A stretch of DNA of 64,000 nucleotides from Streptomyces sp. ISL-100. GTDB lineage: Bacteria; Actinomycetota; Actinomycetes; Streptomycetales; Streptomycetaceae. How positions within the stretch are numbered: the stretch's first letter is position 1; the number at the start of each line of letters is the position of its first letter. The notes beneath the pieces were generated by a model. That model worked only from the letters and a program-made list of their open reading frames with translations, had not been told where the DNA came from and made no database searches. Position numbers and translations under genes: made by a program. Below, piece after piece: positions 1 to 9,055 of the stretch. The stretch spans positions 1 to 64,000 of the forward strand of contig NZ_JAGGOK010000029.1 in assembly GCF_018614615.1 (NCBI RefSeq), in the 5' to 3' direction.

Positions 1-277
1 GGGAGAGGGAGAGGGAGAGGGCACAGCGTTCCCGGGAACGCTTTCGGGCGCGCCGGAGGAACGTACGGAAAGAGGCACAGGGGACCGTCCTGGAGAAGTT
101 CGCGAGAACGCGCGGCCGGAAACACAGCACGGCACAGCGCGAGGAGAAGAAGGGCGAATCAGCAGGACGGGCGACACACGCAGCCCGCATAGCGGACGAG
201 GTCCATATGGACCCTCCGCCACAGGCGCACGTTGGTGTCGGTCACGCTCCGGAGTACACCACGCACGCCCGCGGCGG
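1..277. other. gene-free left edge with hexamer repeats
   Basis: No convincing coding sequence. The edge opens with three copies of GGGAGA (1-18), possibly continuing outside the window. Positions 25-42 hold a perfect 18-bp palindrome, AGCGTTCCCGGGAACGCT. The rest is purine-rich and lies beyond the 3' end of the minus-strand monooxygenase. No U-run hairpin typical of a terminator was seen. Confidence 0.5.
25..42. repeat. perfect 18-bp palindrome
   Basis: AGCGTTCCC followed directly by its reverse complement GGGAACGCT. With no loop it suits a dimeric DNA-binding protein better than a terminator. The gene it would serve lies outside the window, so its role is unknown. Confidence 0.4.
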
Positions 278-2008
278 TCAATTGATGTCCGCTGTCCGGT
301 CAGTACGGTCCGTACGGTCGGTCTCGTCCTTCTGGTCGGTCCCCGCGGAACGCGCGGACTTTTCCGTACGGTCGTCTTCCCCGGAACGCTGCGGACCCGG
401 CCCGGCCTGCGCCGACTCCGGCGGGCCCCCGCGCGCCGCGTCCGCGGCCGCGTACAGCTCGGCGGGACGCACCCCGTGGAACGCCGCGACCAGATGCCCG
501 TCGGGCCGCACCAGCAGCACGGTGTGCGCCGACGCCCCCGGGTAGCCCTCCGTAACCAGCAGCTCGGCGCGCACCGGCAGCGCCGTGACGGCCGCGGCCA
601 GCCGCGGCATCACCCCCGCCGTCATCCAGTGCCGCCGGTCCCACACGCCCGTACCCGGCGCGACCAGCATCACCAGCTGCCGTCCGCGCCCCAGCCGGTC
701 CCGCAGCCGCACCGTCGTGCCGTCGGGCGCCGTCGCCCGCACGTCCGCAACCGGCGCACCCAGGGGCGTACCGACCAGCGTCTGCGCCTCGGCGGGCTCC
801 GGCGCGAGCGGAGAGCGGGTGTACTCGGGCGGCGCCCCCAGCGCCCCGCGCCCCAGATGCCCGTCGGTGAGCAGCGTGTCGTGCCCGCGCGTGGTCCCGG
901 GCAGGTACGTCCGCAGTCCGCTGCCCCGCAGTATCGGCAGCGCCTGGTCGGCGGCGCGCAGCCGCGAGGCCACCGCCGTACGCCGCTCGGCCTGGTAGCT
1001 GTCCAGCAGCGTCTCCGACGCCCCCAGGTGCCAGGCCTGCGCCAGCTTCCAGGCCAGGTTGTCGATGTCCCGCAGGCCTTCGTCGAGGCCCTGCGTCCCG
1101 AGCGCCCCGAGCAGGTGGGCGGCGTCCCCGGCGAGGAACGCCCGTCCCACCCGCCACTTGCGGGCCAGCCGGTGGTGGAGTGTGTACACGCCGGTGTCGA
1201 TCAGCTCGTACGGAGGTGTCTCACCGCACCAGCCGGCCAGCGTGTCCCGCACGCGCGCCACCAGCGCGTCGGGCGTGACGAGTTCGCCGCGCGGCGGCAG
1301 CAGCCAGTCGAGCCGCCACGCACCGTCCCGCAGCGGCCGCGCGGTCACTTCCTGCCCGCCCGTCCGCCACGGCGGCATGCGGTGCAGCAACGCTTCGCCG
1401 TCCCACGGCAGTTCCGTACGCAGCGCGGCGACGGCATGCCTTTCGACCGCCGTACGCCCAGGGAAGCGGACGTCGAGGAGCTTGCGCACCGTCGACCTCG
1501 CCCCGTCGCAGCCGACCAGGAAGCTGCCGCGCCACCAGGTGGCCCCGGGCTCGCGCGTGTGCGCGGTGACGCCGGTGCCGTCCTGCTCGATGGTGTCGAG
1601 ACGCCCGTGCGGCACGGTCCGCACGAGTTCGTGCGCCGCGGCGGCGTCCCGCAGCCCGCGCGTCAGCTCGTGCTGCGGCAGATGCACAGGAGACAGCGAG
1701 GGCAGGCCGGGAAGCTCGGGCAGCTCGGGAAGGTCGCCTTCGTCGCCGAATTCGATCTGCCTGACGTCCTGATTGCGCCGCATCAAACGCCATCCGGACC
1801 AACGCGTTCCGTGGTCACGGACAGTGGCGCAGCCCAGCCGCTCGACCAGCTCGGCGGTATCCGGCCGCAGGACGGCCGTACGGGCCGTGCGGGGCTCGTC
1901 CTTGCCCGGCCCCTCATCGAGTACGACAGAGGGCACTCCCTGGCCCGCGAGAGCCAGGGAAAGGGCAAGTCCGACCGGACCGGCCCCAACGACGATCACC
2001 GGGTCCAC
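278..2008 (-). CDS. FAD-dependent aromatic monooxygenase (PheA/TfdB-type)
   Basis: Probable NADPH- and FAD-dependent hydroxylase of aromatic or polyketide substrates, 576 aa. The chosen GTG start at 2008 is preceded by GGAGGGG and places the FAD-binding VVGAGPVGLALS motif at residues 5-16; the open frame extends 115 codons further upstream but without a ribosome site. The second FAD motif, GRAFLAGDAAHLLGALG, lies near residue 290, and the C-terminal third looks like the thioredoxin-like domain of the phenol hydroxylase class. The last residues are a low-complexity tail of repeated T-D-R, matching short tandem DNA repeats at 295-330. Substrate unknown; it is transcribed apart from gluABCD and is not in a visible biosynthetic cluster. 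Confidence 0.8.
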   Translation of the reverse strand: MDPVIVVGAGPVGLALSLALAGQGVPSVVLDEGPGKDEPRTARTAVLRPDTAELVERLGCATVRDHGTRWSGWRLMRRNQDVRQIEFGDEGDLPELPELPGLPSLSPVHLPQHELTRGLRDAAAAHELVRTVPHGRLDTIEQDGTGVTAHTREPGATWWRGSFLVGCDGARSTVRKLLDVRFPGRTAVERHAVAALRTELPWDGEALLHRMPPWRTGGQEVTARPLRDGAWRLDWLLPPRGELVTPDALVARVRDTLAGWCGETPPYELIDTGVYTLHHRLARKWRVGRAFLAGDAAHLLGALGTQGLDEGLRDIDNLAWKLAQAWHLGASETLLDSYQAERRTAVASRLRAADQALPILRGSGLRTYLPGTTRGHDTLLTDGHLGRGALGAPPEYTRSPLAPEPAEAQTLVGTPLGAPVADVRATAPDGTTVRLRDRLGRGRQLVMLVAPGTGVWDRRHWMTAGVMPRLAAAVTALPVRAELLVTEGYPGASAHTVLLVRPDGHLVAAFHGVRPAELYAAADAARGGPPESAQAGPGPQRSGEDDRTEKSARSAGTDQKDETDRTDRTDRTADIN

Positions 2009-2151
2009 GGCGCGTCCCCTCCAGTCCGTACGGACATGTGGGAAGTGGCAGGTGGAACCCGGTGCACGATCACAGAACGTATGCAACCCACTGCGGGTGC
2101 TTGCGTCAAGTGACAGCGGCAGCGGCGTGGTGGCCGCTGCCTCACATTTCG

Positions 2152-3126
2152 TCAGTTCTTCTTGGCAGCAGGCCCGTCGGTTCCGTCGGTCCCTTCGGTC
2201 CCGCCTTCCACGTGCGGTCCGAGCGGTCCGCCGCCCGCGTCGAGCACTCCGGGAGCCTCCAGCGGTTCGGCGGCCGCGGCCGGCACGATGCCGGTCTTGG
2301 CCCGGCGGCCGCGCTTCTCGATCCAGGTGGCCAGCGACGAGAGCGCCAGACACATGGTGACGTAGATGGCACCGACGACGATGACGACGGGGACATACGG
2401 ATTGTCGTCATTGACGATGATGTTGTTGGCCATCGTCCGGGCCGCGTACAGCAGCTCCGCGTACGTGATGATGTAGCCGAGCGAGGTGTCCTTGAGGGTC
2501 ACGACCAGCTGGCTGATGATCGTCGGCAGCATGGAGCGGACGGCCTGCGGGAGCAGCAGCATCGTCATGACCTGCGACTTGCGCAGACCCAGCGCGTACG
2601 CCGCTTCCACCTGCCCCTTGGGCACGGCGTTGACACCCGCCCTGAGCACCTCAGCCTGGACGCACGCGTTGTAGACGGTCAGTCCGATGACCAGTGCCCA
2701 GTACGCCGAGCTCTCGCCGATGAAGCCGAGGTTCTCCTTGTACGAGAGGAACAGGACCCACATGGCGTAGATCGTGATCAGCAGCGGTACGGCCCGGAAC
2801 AGCTCGATGAACCCCGCGGCCAGCGCGCTCACCGGACGGTGCTCGGAGAGCCGTGCCACGGCCAGCACCACACCCAGGACCAGCGACAGCACTGCCGCCA
2901 CCACGAAGACCTGGAGGGTGGACAGGATGCCGTCGCGGATGCTCGCACGGACGCCGGCGTTGTTGAAGATGTTCCACATCTCGGGCGCGAAGTAACCGCG
3001 GTCCGCGAGCCGGTAGACCGAGAAACCGATCAGACCGAGGACCAGCAGTGAACCGACCACGCTGTAGATGCGGTTGCGTACCCGGGCGTTGGGACCCGGG
3101 GCGTCGTACAGGACGCTCGAACTCAT
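2152..3126 (-). CDS. gluD: glutamate ABC transporter permease GluD
   Basis: Inner-membrane permease of the His/Glu/Gln ABC family, 324 aa. The first membrane segment is near residues 25-45 and the core permease domain follows from about residue 65, with the EAA-type loop around ALGLRKSQVMTMLLLPQAVR that contacts the ATPase. The start overlaps the stop of gluC by ATGA, so the two are translationally coupled. The C-terminal 50 residues are a Pro/Gly/Ala-rich cytoplasmic tail ending in short G-T-D/E repeats, not part of the family domain. Assignment to glutamate rests on the complete ABCD operon and the adjacent gluRK pair; another polar amino acid is possible. Confidence 0.88.
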   Translation of the reverse strand: MSSSVLYDAPGPNARVRNRIYSVVGSLLVLGLIGFSVYRLADRGYFAPEMWNIFNNAGVRASIRDGILSTLQVFVVAAVLSLVLGVVLAVARLSEHRPVSALAAGFIELFRAVPLLITIYAMWVLFLSYKENLGFIGESSAYWALVIGLTVYNACVQAEVLRAGVNAVPKGQVEAAYALGLRKSQVMTMLLLPQAVRSMLPTIISQLVVTLKDTSLGYIITYAELLYAARTMANNIIVNDDNPYVPVVIVVGAIYVTMCLALSSLATWIEKRGRRAKTGIVPAAAAEPLEAPGVLDAGGGPLGPHVEGGTEGTDGTDGPAAKKN

Positions 3127-3770
3127 CGTGCGACCTCCAGGCGCCGCTCGAGCAGCCGGAAGAGACCGCTGATGGTGAAGGTGATGACCAGGTAGGCGAG
3201 AGCCACCCAGAGGAAGATCGGTGCGATCGCGAAGCCCTTGTCGCTCAGCAGCTTCTGCACGCCGAAGAGCTCGGTGACACTGAACGCTCCCGCGATCGCC
3301 GAGTTCTTGGTGAGCGCGATGAAGATGCTGCTCAGCGGCGGGATCACGGTGCGGGTGGCCTGGGGAAGGACGATCATGCGGAGCGTCTGCGAGAAGGTCA
3401 TGCCCAGCGAGCGGGCGGCCTCGGCCTGGCCGAGCGGCACCGTACTGACACCGGATCTGACGGCCTCACAGACGAACGCGGACGTGTAGAAGCCGAGCGC
3501 CAGCAGGGCCTTCGTCCACGGGTTCATGCCGGTGCCGAAGACGGCGGGCACCACGAACCAGGCGACGAGGAACAGCAGCGTCAGCGGTGTGTTGCGGAAG
3601 AGTGTGACCCAGGCGGTGCCGAAGAACCGCAGGGGCGGTACGGGAGAGACACGGAAACCGGCCATTACGACGCCCAGCACCATCGCGAGCAGCGCACTGG
3701 CGGCGGTCAGCAGCACGGTTCCTATGAAACCGTCACGGAACTCCGGCAAGTGGTCGAGCAATACATTCAC
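3123..3770 (-). CDS. gluC: glutamate ABC transporter permease GluC
   Basis: Second membrane permease of the glutamate importer, 215 aa, normal length for the family. It has about five hydrophobic segments and the coupling loop ARSLGMTFSQTLRMIVLPQATR near residues 115-136. It pairs with GluD to form the heterodimeric channel. It lies 109 nt downstream of gluB, and a strong hairpin in that gap (3818-3850) probably lowers permease expression relative to the binding protein. It overlaps gluD by 4 nt. Confidence 0.9.
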   Translation of the reverse strand: MNVLLDHLPEFRDGFIGTVLLTAASALLAMVLGVVMAGFRVSPVPPLRFFGTAWVTLFRNTPLTLLFLVAWFVVPAVFGTGMNPWTKALLALGFYTSAFVCEAVRSGVSTVPLGQAEAARSLGMTFSQTLRMIVLPQATRTVIPPLSSIFIALTKNSAIAGAFSVTELFGVQKLLSDKGFAIAPIFLWVALAYLVITFTISGLFRLLERRLEVAR

Positions 3771-3817
3771 GGGGAAGTCCTCGTGGGCGGCAGCAGCGGA
3801 CGGGCAGGGGACACCGC

Positions 3818-3850
3818 GCCCCGTACGCTCCCCTCAAGCGCGTACGGGGC
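3818..3850 (-). terminator. gluB-gluC intercistronic hairpin (attenuator)
   Basis: GCCCCGTACGC (3818-3828) pairs with GCGTACGGGGC (3840-3850) around an 11-nt loop. There is no U-run. The position, just after the binding-protein gene and before the permeases, fits an mRNA-stabilising or partial-termination element that raises binding protein over permease. Confidence 0.6.
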
Positions 3851-3879
3851 CCGGAAAGTCACCACCGAATACGGCGGTA

Positions 3880-4803
3880 TCAGTAGCGCTCGAGCGCCGG
3901 CGGCTCGGTGAACGCGGAGCCGGACAGGCCGAGCGTCGCGTCGTACGCCTTCTTGTAGTCGCCGTTCTTGATGTGCGCCTCGAGGGCCTTGGTGACCGCC
4001 TCGCGCAGCACCTTGTCGTCCTTGCTCATGCCGATGCCGTACGGCTCCTTGGTGAACGGCTTGCCGACCACCTTGAGCTTCGTCGGACGCTGGGCGGCGT
4101 AGCCCTTGAGGATCGCGTCGTCGGTCGTGACCGCGTCGACCTCGTTGTTGATGAGCTGCTGCACGCACTCGGAGTACTTCGAGAGCTCGACGGTCTTCGC
4201 GCCGTACTTCGGCTTCTTGATCTCCTGCAGCGGCGTGGAGCCGACGATCGAGCACACCTTCTTGCCCTTGAGGGAGTCGGGCCCGGTGATAGCGCTCTCG
4301 TCCTTGCGGACCAGGAGGTCGGCGCCCGCCTCGAAGTAGGGACCGGCGAAGCCGACCTGCTTCTTGCGCTCGTCGTTCATCGTGTACGTACCGACGTAGA
4401 GGTCGACGTCACCCTTCGAGATGGTCGTCTCACGGACACCCGAGTCGACCGTCTTGAAGGTGATCTGGTCGGCCGAGAAGCCGAGGTCGGCGGCGACCAT
4501 CTTGGCGATCTCGATGTCGAAGCCGGAGCGCTTGCCGTCGGTGTCCTCGAAGCCGAGGTACGGCTGGTCGTTCTTGGCGCCGAAGACGATCTTGCCCGCC
4601 TGCTGGGCCCTCTTCAGGGTCGGCGAGTCGAGCTTGACGTCCTTCGCGACCGTGTACGTCGGAAGCTTGGGGGCTTCCTTGCCACCGGTCGGGTCCTTCG
4701 GCTTGTCACCCGCGGTACCGGACTCGCCGCCACAGGCGGTCGCGGTCAGGGCGAGCACAGCAATGGCAACGGCGGCCGTCTTGCGGAGCTTCATCGTGAA
4801 CAT
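3880..4803 (-). CDS. gluB: glutamate-binding lipoprotein GluB
   Basis: Extracellular solute-binding protein of the importer, 307 aa. The N-terminus is a lipoprotein signal peptide with lipobox ALTATAC, Cys near residue 24, followed by a Gly/Ser/Lys linker. The mature part is a family 3 binding protein: it contains KIVFGAKNDQPYLGFED and SGFDIEIAKMVAADLG, the usual first-lobe motifs, and ends after the second lobe. The gap to gluA is only 28 nt, so it is the second gene of the operon. Confidence 0.92.
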   Translation of the reverse strand: MFTMKLRKTAAVAIAVLALTATACGGESGTAGDKPKDPTGGKEAPKLPTYTVAKDVKLDSPTLKRAQQAGKIVFGAKNDQPYLGFEDTDGKRSGFDIEIAKMVAADLGFSADQITFKTVDSGVRETTISKGDVDLYVGTYTMNDERKKQVGFAGPYFEAGADLLVRKDESAITGPDSLKGKKVCSIVGSTPLQEIKKPKYGAKTVELSKYSECVQQLINNEVDAVTTDDAILKGYAAQRPTKLKVVGKPFTKEPYGIGMSKDDKVLREAVTKALEAHIKNGDYKKAYDATLGLSGSAFTEPPALERY

Positions 4804-4831
4804 CCCTTATGTCGTAGGTCGTCGTTGGTCG

Positions 4832-5617
4832 TCAGTGGTGAAGGATCTTCGACAGGAAGTCCTTGGCCCGGTCGCTGCGCGGGTTGCTGAAGAACTGGTC
4901 GGGCGTGGCCTCTTCGACGATCTTGCCGTCCGCCATGAAGACGACGCGATTGGCGGCCGAGCGCGCGAAGCCCATCTCGTGGGTGACGACCACCATCGTC
5001 ATGCCGTCGCGCGCCAGCTGCTGCATGGCTTCCAGCACCTCGTTGATCATCTCGGGGTCGAGCGCCGAAGTGGGCTCGTCGAAGAGCATGACCTTGGGGT
5101 CCATCGCCAACGCACGCGCGATCGCGACACGTTGCTGCTGGCCACCGGAGAGCTGTGCCGGGTACTTGTCCGCCTGCGAGCCGACGCCCACCCGGTCGAG
5201 CAGCTCCCGCGCCTTCTTCTCGGCCGCGGCCTTGTCCGCCTTGCGGACCTTGATCTGGCCCAGCGTGACGTTCTCCAGCACCGTCTTGTGTGCGAAGAGG
5301 TTGAACGACTGGAAGACCATGCCGACGTCGGCACGCAGCCGCGCGAGCTCCTTGCCCTCCTGGGGCAGCGGCTTGCCGTCGATGGCTATCGCGCCGGAGT
5401 CGATCGTCTCCAGGCGGTTGATGGTGCGGCACAGCGTGGACTTTCCGGACCCGGAGGGTCCGATGACGACCACGACCTCGCCACGGGCGATGGTCAGATC
5501 GATGTCCTGGAGCACATGCAGCGCGCCGAAGTGCTTGTTGACGTTGCTCAGCACGACCAGGTCGTCGGCTGCGGGGGCAGCGTCATCGGCGGCCTTGGTC
5601 ACTGAAACTCCGCTCAT
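4832..5617 (-). CDS. gluA: glutamate ABC transporter ATPase GluA
   Basis: Cytoplasmic ATPase that powers the GluCD channel, 261 aa. Walker [10 protein letters not shown] is near residues 52-60, the signature LSGGQQQR near 156-163, Walker B with DEPTSALD near 180-187 and the switch His in VVVTHEMGF near 210. It is the first gene of gluABCD, divergent from the gluR regulator. The N-terminal 20 residues are an Ala/Asp-rich extension absent from many homologues. An earlier Met is not available in frame with a ribosome site. Confidence 0.92.
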   Translation of the reverse strand: MSGVSVTKAADDAAPAADDLVVLSNVNKHFGALHVLQDIDLTIARGEVVVVIGPSGSGKSTLCRTINRLETIDSGAIAIDGKPLPQEGKELARLRADVGMVFQSFNLFAHKTVLENVTLGQIKVRKADKAAAEKKARELLDRVGVGSQADKYPAQLSGGQQQRVAIARALAMDPKVMLFDEPTSALDPEMINEVLEAMQQLARDGMTMVVVTHEMGFARSAANRVVFMADGKIVEEATPDQFFSNPRSDRAKDFLSKILHH

Positions 5618-5631
5618 CGGCTTCTTGCTCC

Positions 5632-5653
5632 GTCCTCCTCGGTTGGGGAGGAC
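5632..5653 (-). promoter_or_regulatory. leader hairpin upstream of gluA
   Basis: GTCCTCC (5632-5638) is complementary to GGAGGAC (5647-5653), with an 8-nt loop, in the 5' leader of gluA about 15 nt before its start codon. On the mRNA the start-proximal arm reads GGAGGAC, a Shine-Dalgarno-like sequence that would be buried in the stem. A translational role is inference only. Confidence 0.3.
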
Positions 5654-5768
5654 CCTAGTCAGCCGCTACGACCAGCGTCATCACATCTGAGCGGAAATTG
5701 AGCATAACGATCCGGCTGCAACCGGACACACCGCGTGAACAGGACCCTGCCCGAGGATACCGGCTCCA

Positions 5769-5793
5769 TAACGGAACATGCCCGTAACGGGAA
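5769..5793. promoter_or_regulatory. direct repeat in gluA-gluR intergenic region (candidate GluR site)
   Basis: TAACGGAA (5769-5776) recurs as TAACGGGAA (5785-5793), 16 bp apart. It lies in the 271-bp region between the divergent gluA and gluR starts, followed by a possible -35 element TTGACT at 5799-5804. OmpR-type regulators bind direct repeats, so this is a reasonable candidate for GluR, but the match to any published site was not checked. Confidence 0.3.
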
Positions 5794-5888
5794 GGGTCTT
5801 GACTGGAACGTGACGCATCGGCCTTTATGCCATGAGGCATATTGCGCGAGACCTGTTCACGAACATTTCACCGGTGGGGGAGGGTGCC

Positions 5889-6596
5889 ATGAGACTGCTG
5901 CTCGTCGAGGACGACGATCACGTCGCGGCGGCCCTCTCCGCCATCCTCGTCCGCCACGGCTTCCAGGTCGTCCACGCCCGCAGCGGCGAGGAGGCGATCC
6001 AGGCGCTCCTGCCGGCCGGCAAAGAGCCCTTCGGCTGCGTGCTGCTCGACCTCGGGCTGCCCGACCAGGACGGCTACGAGGTGTGCGGCAAGATCCGCAA
6101 GCGCAGCGACACCCCGGTGATCATGGTGACGGCGCGGGCCGACGTCCGCTCGCGCATTCACGGCCTCAACCTCGGCGCCGACGACTACGTGGTCAAGCCG
6201 TACGACACCGGTGAACTGCTCGCCCGTATCCACGCAGTCAGCCGGCGCAAGGGCGCGGGCGATGCTCCGGCGCCCGGCGACGACACCGCGCTGCGCCTCG
6301 GCGGCGTACGCATCGAACTGCCCACGCGCCGCGTCAGCGTCGCCGGCAGCGAAGTGCAGCTCACCCGCAAGGAGTTCGACCTGCTCGCACTCCTCGCGCA
6401 GCGACCCGGAGTCGTCTTCCGCCGGGAACAGATCATCAGCGAGGTCTGGCGTACGAGCTGGGAGGGCACTGGCCGCACTCTGGAAGTACATGTGGCCTCC
6501 CTGCGCTCCAAGCTGCGGATGCCCGCGCTCATCGAGACCGTGCGCGGCGTCGGCTACCGGCTCGTCGCCCCGGCCGCGTCAGTACAGGGCCCGTAA
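5889..6596 (+). CDS. gluR: OmpR-type response regulator GluR
   Basis: Response regulator of 235 aa. The receiver domain begins MRLLLVEDDDHV, with phospho-acceptor Asp54 in VLLDLGLPD and the conserved Lys in VVKPYD. The C-terminal winged helix (from about residue 135) carries the OmpR/PhoB signatures LTRKEFDLLALLA and VHVASLRSKL. The start at 5889 follows GGGGGAGGG; upstream in-frame starts lack this. It is followed after 6 nt by its kinase gene and is divergent from gluABCD. In S. coelicolor the homologous pair GluR-GluK is reported to sense glutamate and activate gluABCD; this name rests on that synteny. Confidence 0.8.
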   Translation: MRLLLVEDDDHVAAALSAILVRHGFQVVHARSGEEAIQALLPAGKEPFGCVLLDLGLPDQDGYEVCGKIRKRSDTPVIMVTARADVRSRIHGLNLGADDYVVKPYDTGELLARIHAVSRRKGAGDAPAPGDDTALRLGGVRIELPTRRVSVAGSEVQLTRKEFDLLALLAQRPGVVFRREQIISEVWRTSWEGTGRTLEVHVASLRSKLRMPALIETVRGVGYRLVAPAASVQGP

Positions 6597-6602
6597 CCCC
6601 AC

Positions 6603-8000
6603 GTGCGCACCCGCCTCCTCCCGCTGCTCATCGTCCTGCTCGCGGGCATCCTGCTCGCGCTGGGCCTGCCCCTCGCGTTGAGCGTGGCCGCCGCGCAGCA
6701 GCAGCGCGTGGTCGTCGACCGGATCGACGACACGGCGCGCTTCGCGGCGCTCGCCCAGTTCGTCACCGAACGCATGGAGAGCGGCCAGGACGAGCGCCGC
6801 CGCACACTGGAGACCGAACTCGCGAGCTACAGCGAGGTGTACGGGATCAAGGCGGGTGTCTTCTACCGCGACAAGTTCCCCATGGCGAGCGCACCCGAGA
6901 ACTGGGCCGTTCCCGAGAGCGGCGAGGGACGGGACGCCTTCGTGGAAGCGCTCGGCAAGCGCCGCAGCCACGATCCCGCTCAGGTGTGGCCCTGGCAGGA
7001 AGGGCGTCTTGTCGTCGCCTCACCGGTCGTGCGGGACGGAGACGTCGTCGCGGTCGTGGTCACCGATTCGCCGACCGGGCAGATGCGTTCGCGGATCCTG
7101 CACGGCTGGCTGCTGATCGCGGCGGGTGAGGTCGCGGCGATGCTGGTGGCGGTGGGCGCCGCGTTCCGGCTGACCGGGTGGGTGCTCAGGCCCGTACGCA
7201 TCCTGGACGCGGCCACCCACGACATAGCTACGGGGCTGATGAACTCGCGGGTCGCGGTGGCCGGCGGCCCACCCGAACTCAGGCGTCTCGCCCGCTCCTT
7301 CAACGAGATGGCGGACAACGTCGAGGAAGTGCTGGAGCAGCAGCGCGCCTTCGTCGCCGACGCCTCCCACCAGCTGCGCAACCCCCTGGCCGCCCTTCTC
7401 CTGCGGATCGAACTCCTTTCCCTCGAACTGCCCGAGGGCAACGAGGAGATCGCCTCCGTCCGCACGGAGGGCAAGCGTCTCGCCCAGGTCCTGGACAGCC
7501 TCCTGGGACTGGCGCTCGCCGAGCAGGCCCCCGCCCACCTCCAGATCGTCGACATCGGCGAGCTGGTCACCGAGCGGGTCGCCGCCTGGCGCCCCCTGGC
7601 GGACGACAAGGGCGTACACCTCACCCGCGAAGGCCCGGCGGCCGTCACCGCCTGGGGAGACCCTGTGACGCTCTCCAGCGCCCTGGACGCGGTGATCGAC
7701 AACGCTCTGAAGTTCACACCGGGCGGTGAGGACGTCGCGGTCACGGTCGAACCGAACGGCGAGTCCTGCACCATCACCGTCGCCGACGGCGGCCCCGGCC
7801 TGACCGACGACGAACTGGACCGCGTCGGCGACCGCTTCTGGCGCAGCAACCGCCACCAGAACGTCACCGGCTCGGGCCTCGGCCTGTCCATCTCGCGGGC
7901 CCTGCTGCTCGCGGGCGGCGGGACCCTCTCGTACGCCCGCAACGAACCCCACGGGCTGCGCGTGACCGTGAAGGTCCCGCGCACATCGCCTACGGCTTGA
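6603..8000 (+). CDS. gluK: sensor histidine kinase GluK
   Basis: Membrane sensor kinase of 465 aa, partner of GluR. A first membrane helix spans about residues 5-27, an extracellular sensor domain about 28-160, and a second helix about 165-187; a HAMP linker follows (RLTGWVLRPVRILDAATHDIA). The HisKA phospho-His is in DASHQLRNPLAALLLR (near residue 256). The ATPase has N box IDNALKFTPGG, G1 DGGPGL and G2 GSGLGLSISRALL. The gene ends 11 nt inside the 3' end of the convergent TAXI receptor gene. Ligand assignment (glutamate) is from the homologous pair. Confidence 0.8.
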   Translation: MRTRLLPLLIVLLAGILLALGLPLALSVAAAQQQRVVVDRIDDTARFAALAQFVTERMESGQDERRRTLETELASYSEVYGIKAGVFYRDKFPMASAPENWAVPESGEGRDAFVEALGKRRSHDPAQVWPWQEGRLVVASPVVRDGDVVAVVVTDSPTGQMRSRILHGWLLIAAGEVAAMLVAVGAAFRLTGWVLRPVRILDAATHDIATGLMNSRVAVAGGPPELRRLARSFNEMADNVEEVLEQQRAFVADASHQLRNPLAALLLRIELLSLELPEGNEEIASVRTEGKRLAQVLDSLLGLALAEQAPAHLQIVDIGELVTERVAAWRPLADDKGVHLTREGPAAVTAWGDPVTLSSALDAVIDNALKFTPGGEDVAVTVEPNGESCTITVADGGPGLTDDELDRVGDRFWRSNRHQNVTGSGLGLSISRALLLAGGGTLSYARNEPHGLRVTVKVPRTSPTA

Positions 8001-8985
8001 CCGACCGGTAGTAGCGCTGGGCGCCTTCGTGCAGCTCCAGCGGATCCGTGTAGATGGCGGTCCGCAGATCCACCAGCTGGGCCGCGTGCACCTCTCTGCC
8101 GATGCTGTCCCGGCTCCCTATGACCGTACGGGTGAGCCCCTCGGTCAGCCGCGCGTCCGCGGCGTCCGTGGTCACCAGCAGGTTGGCGACCGCCACCGTC
8201 GAAACCGCCTCCCCGTTCTGCGCCTGCGGGTACGCGTCGGCCGGCATCACGGCGGACCGGTAGTGGCGGGCGGGGCCGGCCTCCGCGTGCAGCTCGTCGA
8301 CCAGATCACCCAGGGGTACGAGCCGGATGTCGAAGCGCTCCGACAGATTCCTGACCGCGGTGGTCGGCAGGCCACCGGACCAGAAGAAGGCATCGATCGT
8401 GCCCTTCTTCAGACGCCCCGGCATGGTGTCGATGCCGATGGACACCGGAGTGATGTCCAGCTCGGGATCCAGCCCCGCGGCCTTGAGTAGCCGGTTCGAG
8501 ATCAGCCGTACGCCGGAGCCGTCCTGCCCCACGGCGACCCGCTTGTTCCGCAGATCGGCCGCGGAGCGCACCTTGGAACGCTTCGGAACGACGAGCTGCA
8601 CATAGTCGTCGTAAAGCCGCGCACAGGCGCGCAGCCGGTTCATTCCCGGGAGGCCGTCCTGCCGGTACTGCGCCACGGCGTCCGCGGTGGCGATGGTGAA
8701 ATCCGCCTGCCCGTTCACCAGCCGCGCGAGGTTCTGCCGCGAGCCCTCACTGGTCCGCAGCTCCATGCCCACGTCCGGGAGGTCGCGGGCGACCTCCTTG
8801 TCCAGGAGCTCGCCGTAGCGCTGGTAGACGCCGGTCGTCACGCCTGTACTGAAGGTGATCTTTCCGCGCGGTGCGGACTCCCCGATCGGCAGGAGCCACC
8901 ACGTCAGCAGTCCGGACACCACGAGTGCGGCGACGGACCCCAGGAGGGCGCGGCGGCGGCTGATGCGGGGGAGGGCGTTGAGCAT
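7990..8985 (-). CDS. TAXI-family solute receptor, membrane-anchored
   Basis: 331 aa. A single hydrophobic helix (about residues 14-32) after a twin-Arg-containing RRRALLG anchors or exports it; no lipobox Cys is present. The mature part matches TAXI-type receptors of TRAP transporters: [21 protein letters not shown] at the start, then [24 protein letters not shown] and [24 protein letters not shown] receptors bind small carboxylates including glutamate. No TRAP membrane subunit is found nearby. It is tail-to-tail with gluK and divergent from miaB, so it may serve as an accessory sensor for GluK rather than for transport; that is inference. Confidence 0.75.
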   Translation of the reverse strand: MLNALPRISRRRALLGSVAALVVSGLLTWWLLPIGESAPRGKITFSTGVTTGVYQRYGELLDKEVARDLPDVGMELRTSEGSRQNLARLVNGQADFTIATADAVAQYRQDGLPGMNRLRACARLYDDYVQLVVPKRSKVRSAADLRNKRVAVGQDGSGVRLISNRLLKAAGLDPELDITPVSIGIDTMPGRLKKGTIDAFFWSGGLPTTAVRNLSERFDIRLVPLGDLVDELHAEAGPARHYRSAVMPADAYPQAQNGEAVSTVAVANLLVTTDAADARLTEGLTRTVIGSRDSIGREVHAAQLVDLRTAIYTDPLELHEGAQRYYRSVKP

Positions 8986-9055
8986 GCGCGCGATCCTGCC
9001 AGTTCACTCCCCTCGACGACCAGGGGGTGCCCGGCCCCGTACTCTGGTGTACGAG

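Noticed and set aside
207..545. 112-codon plus-strand frame at the left edge
   Set aside because: Antisense to the monooxygenase tail, with S-V-R repeats from the tandem DNA repeat; no ribosome site.
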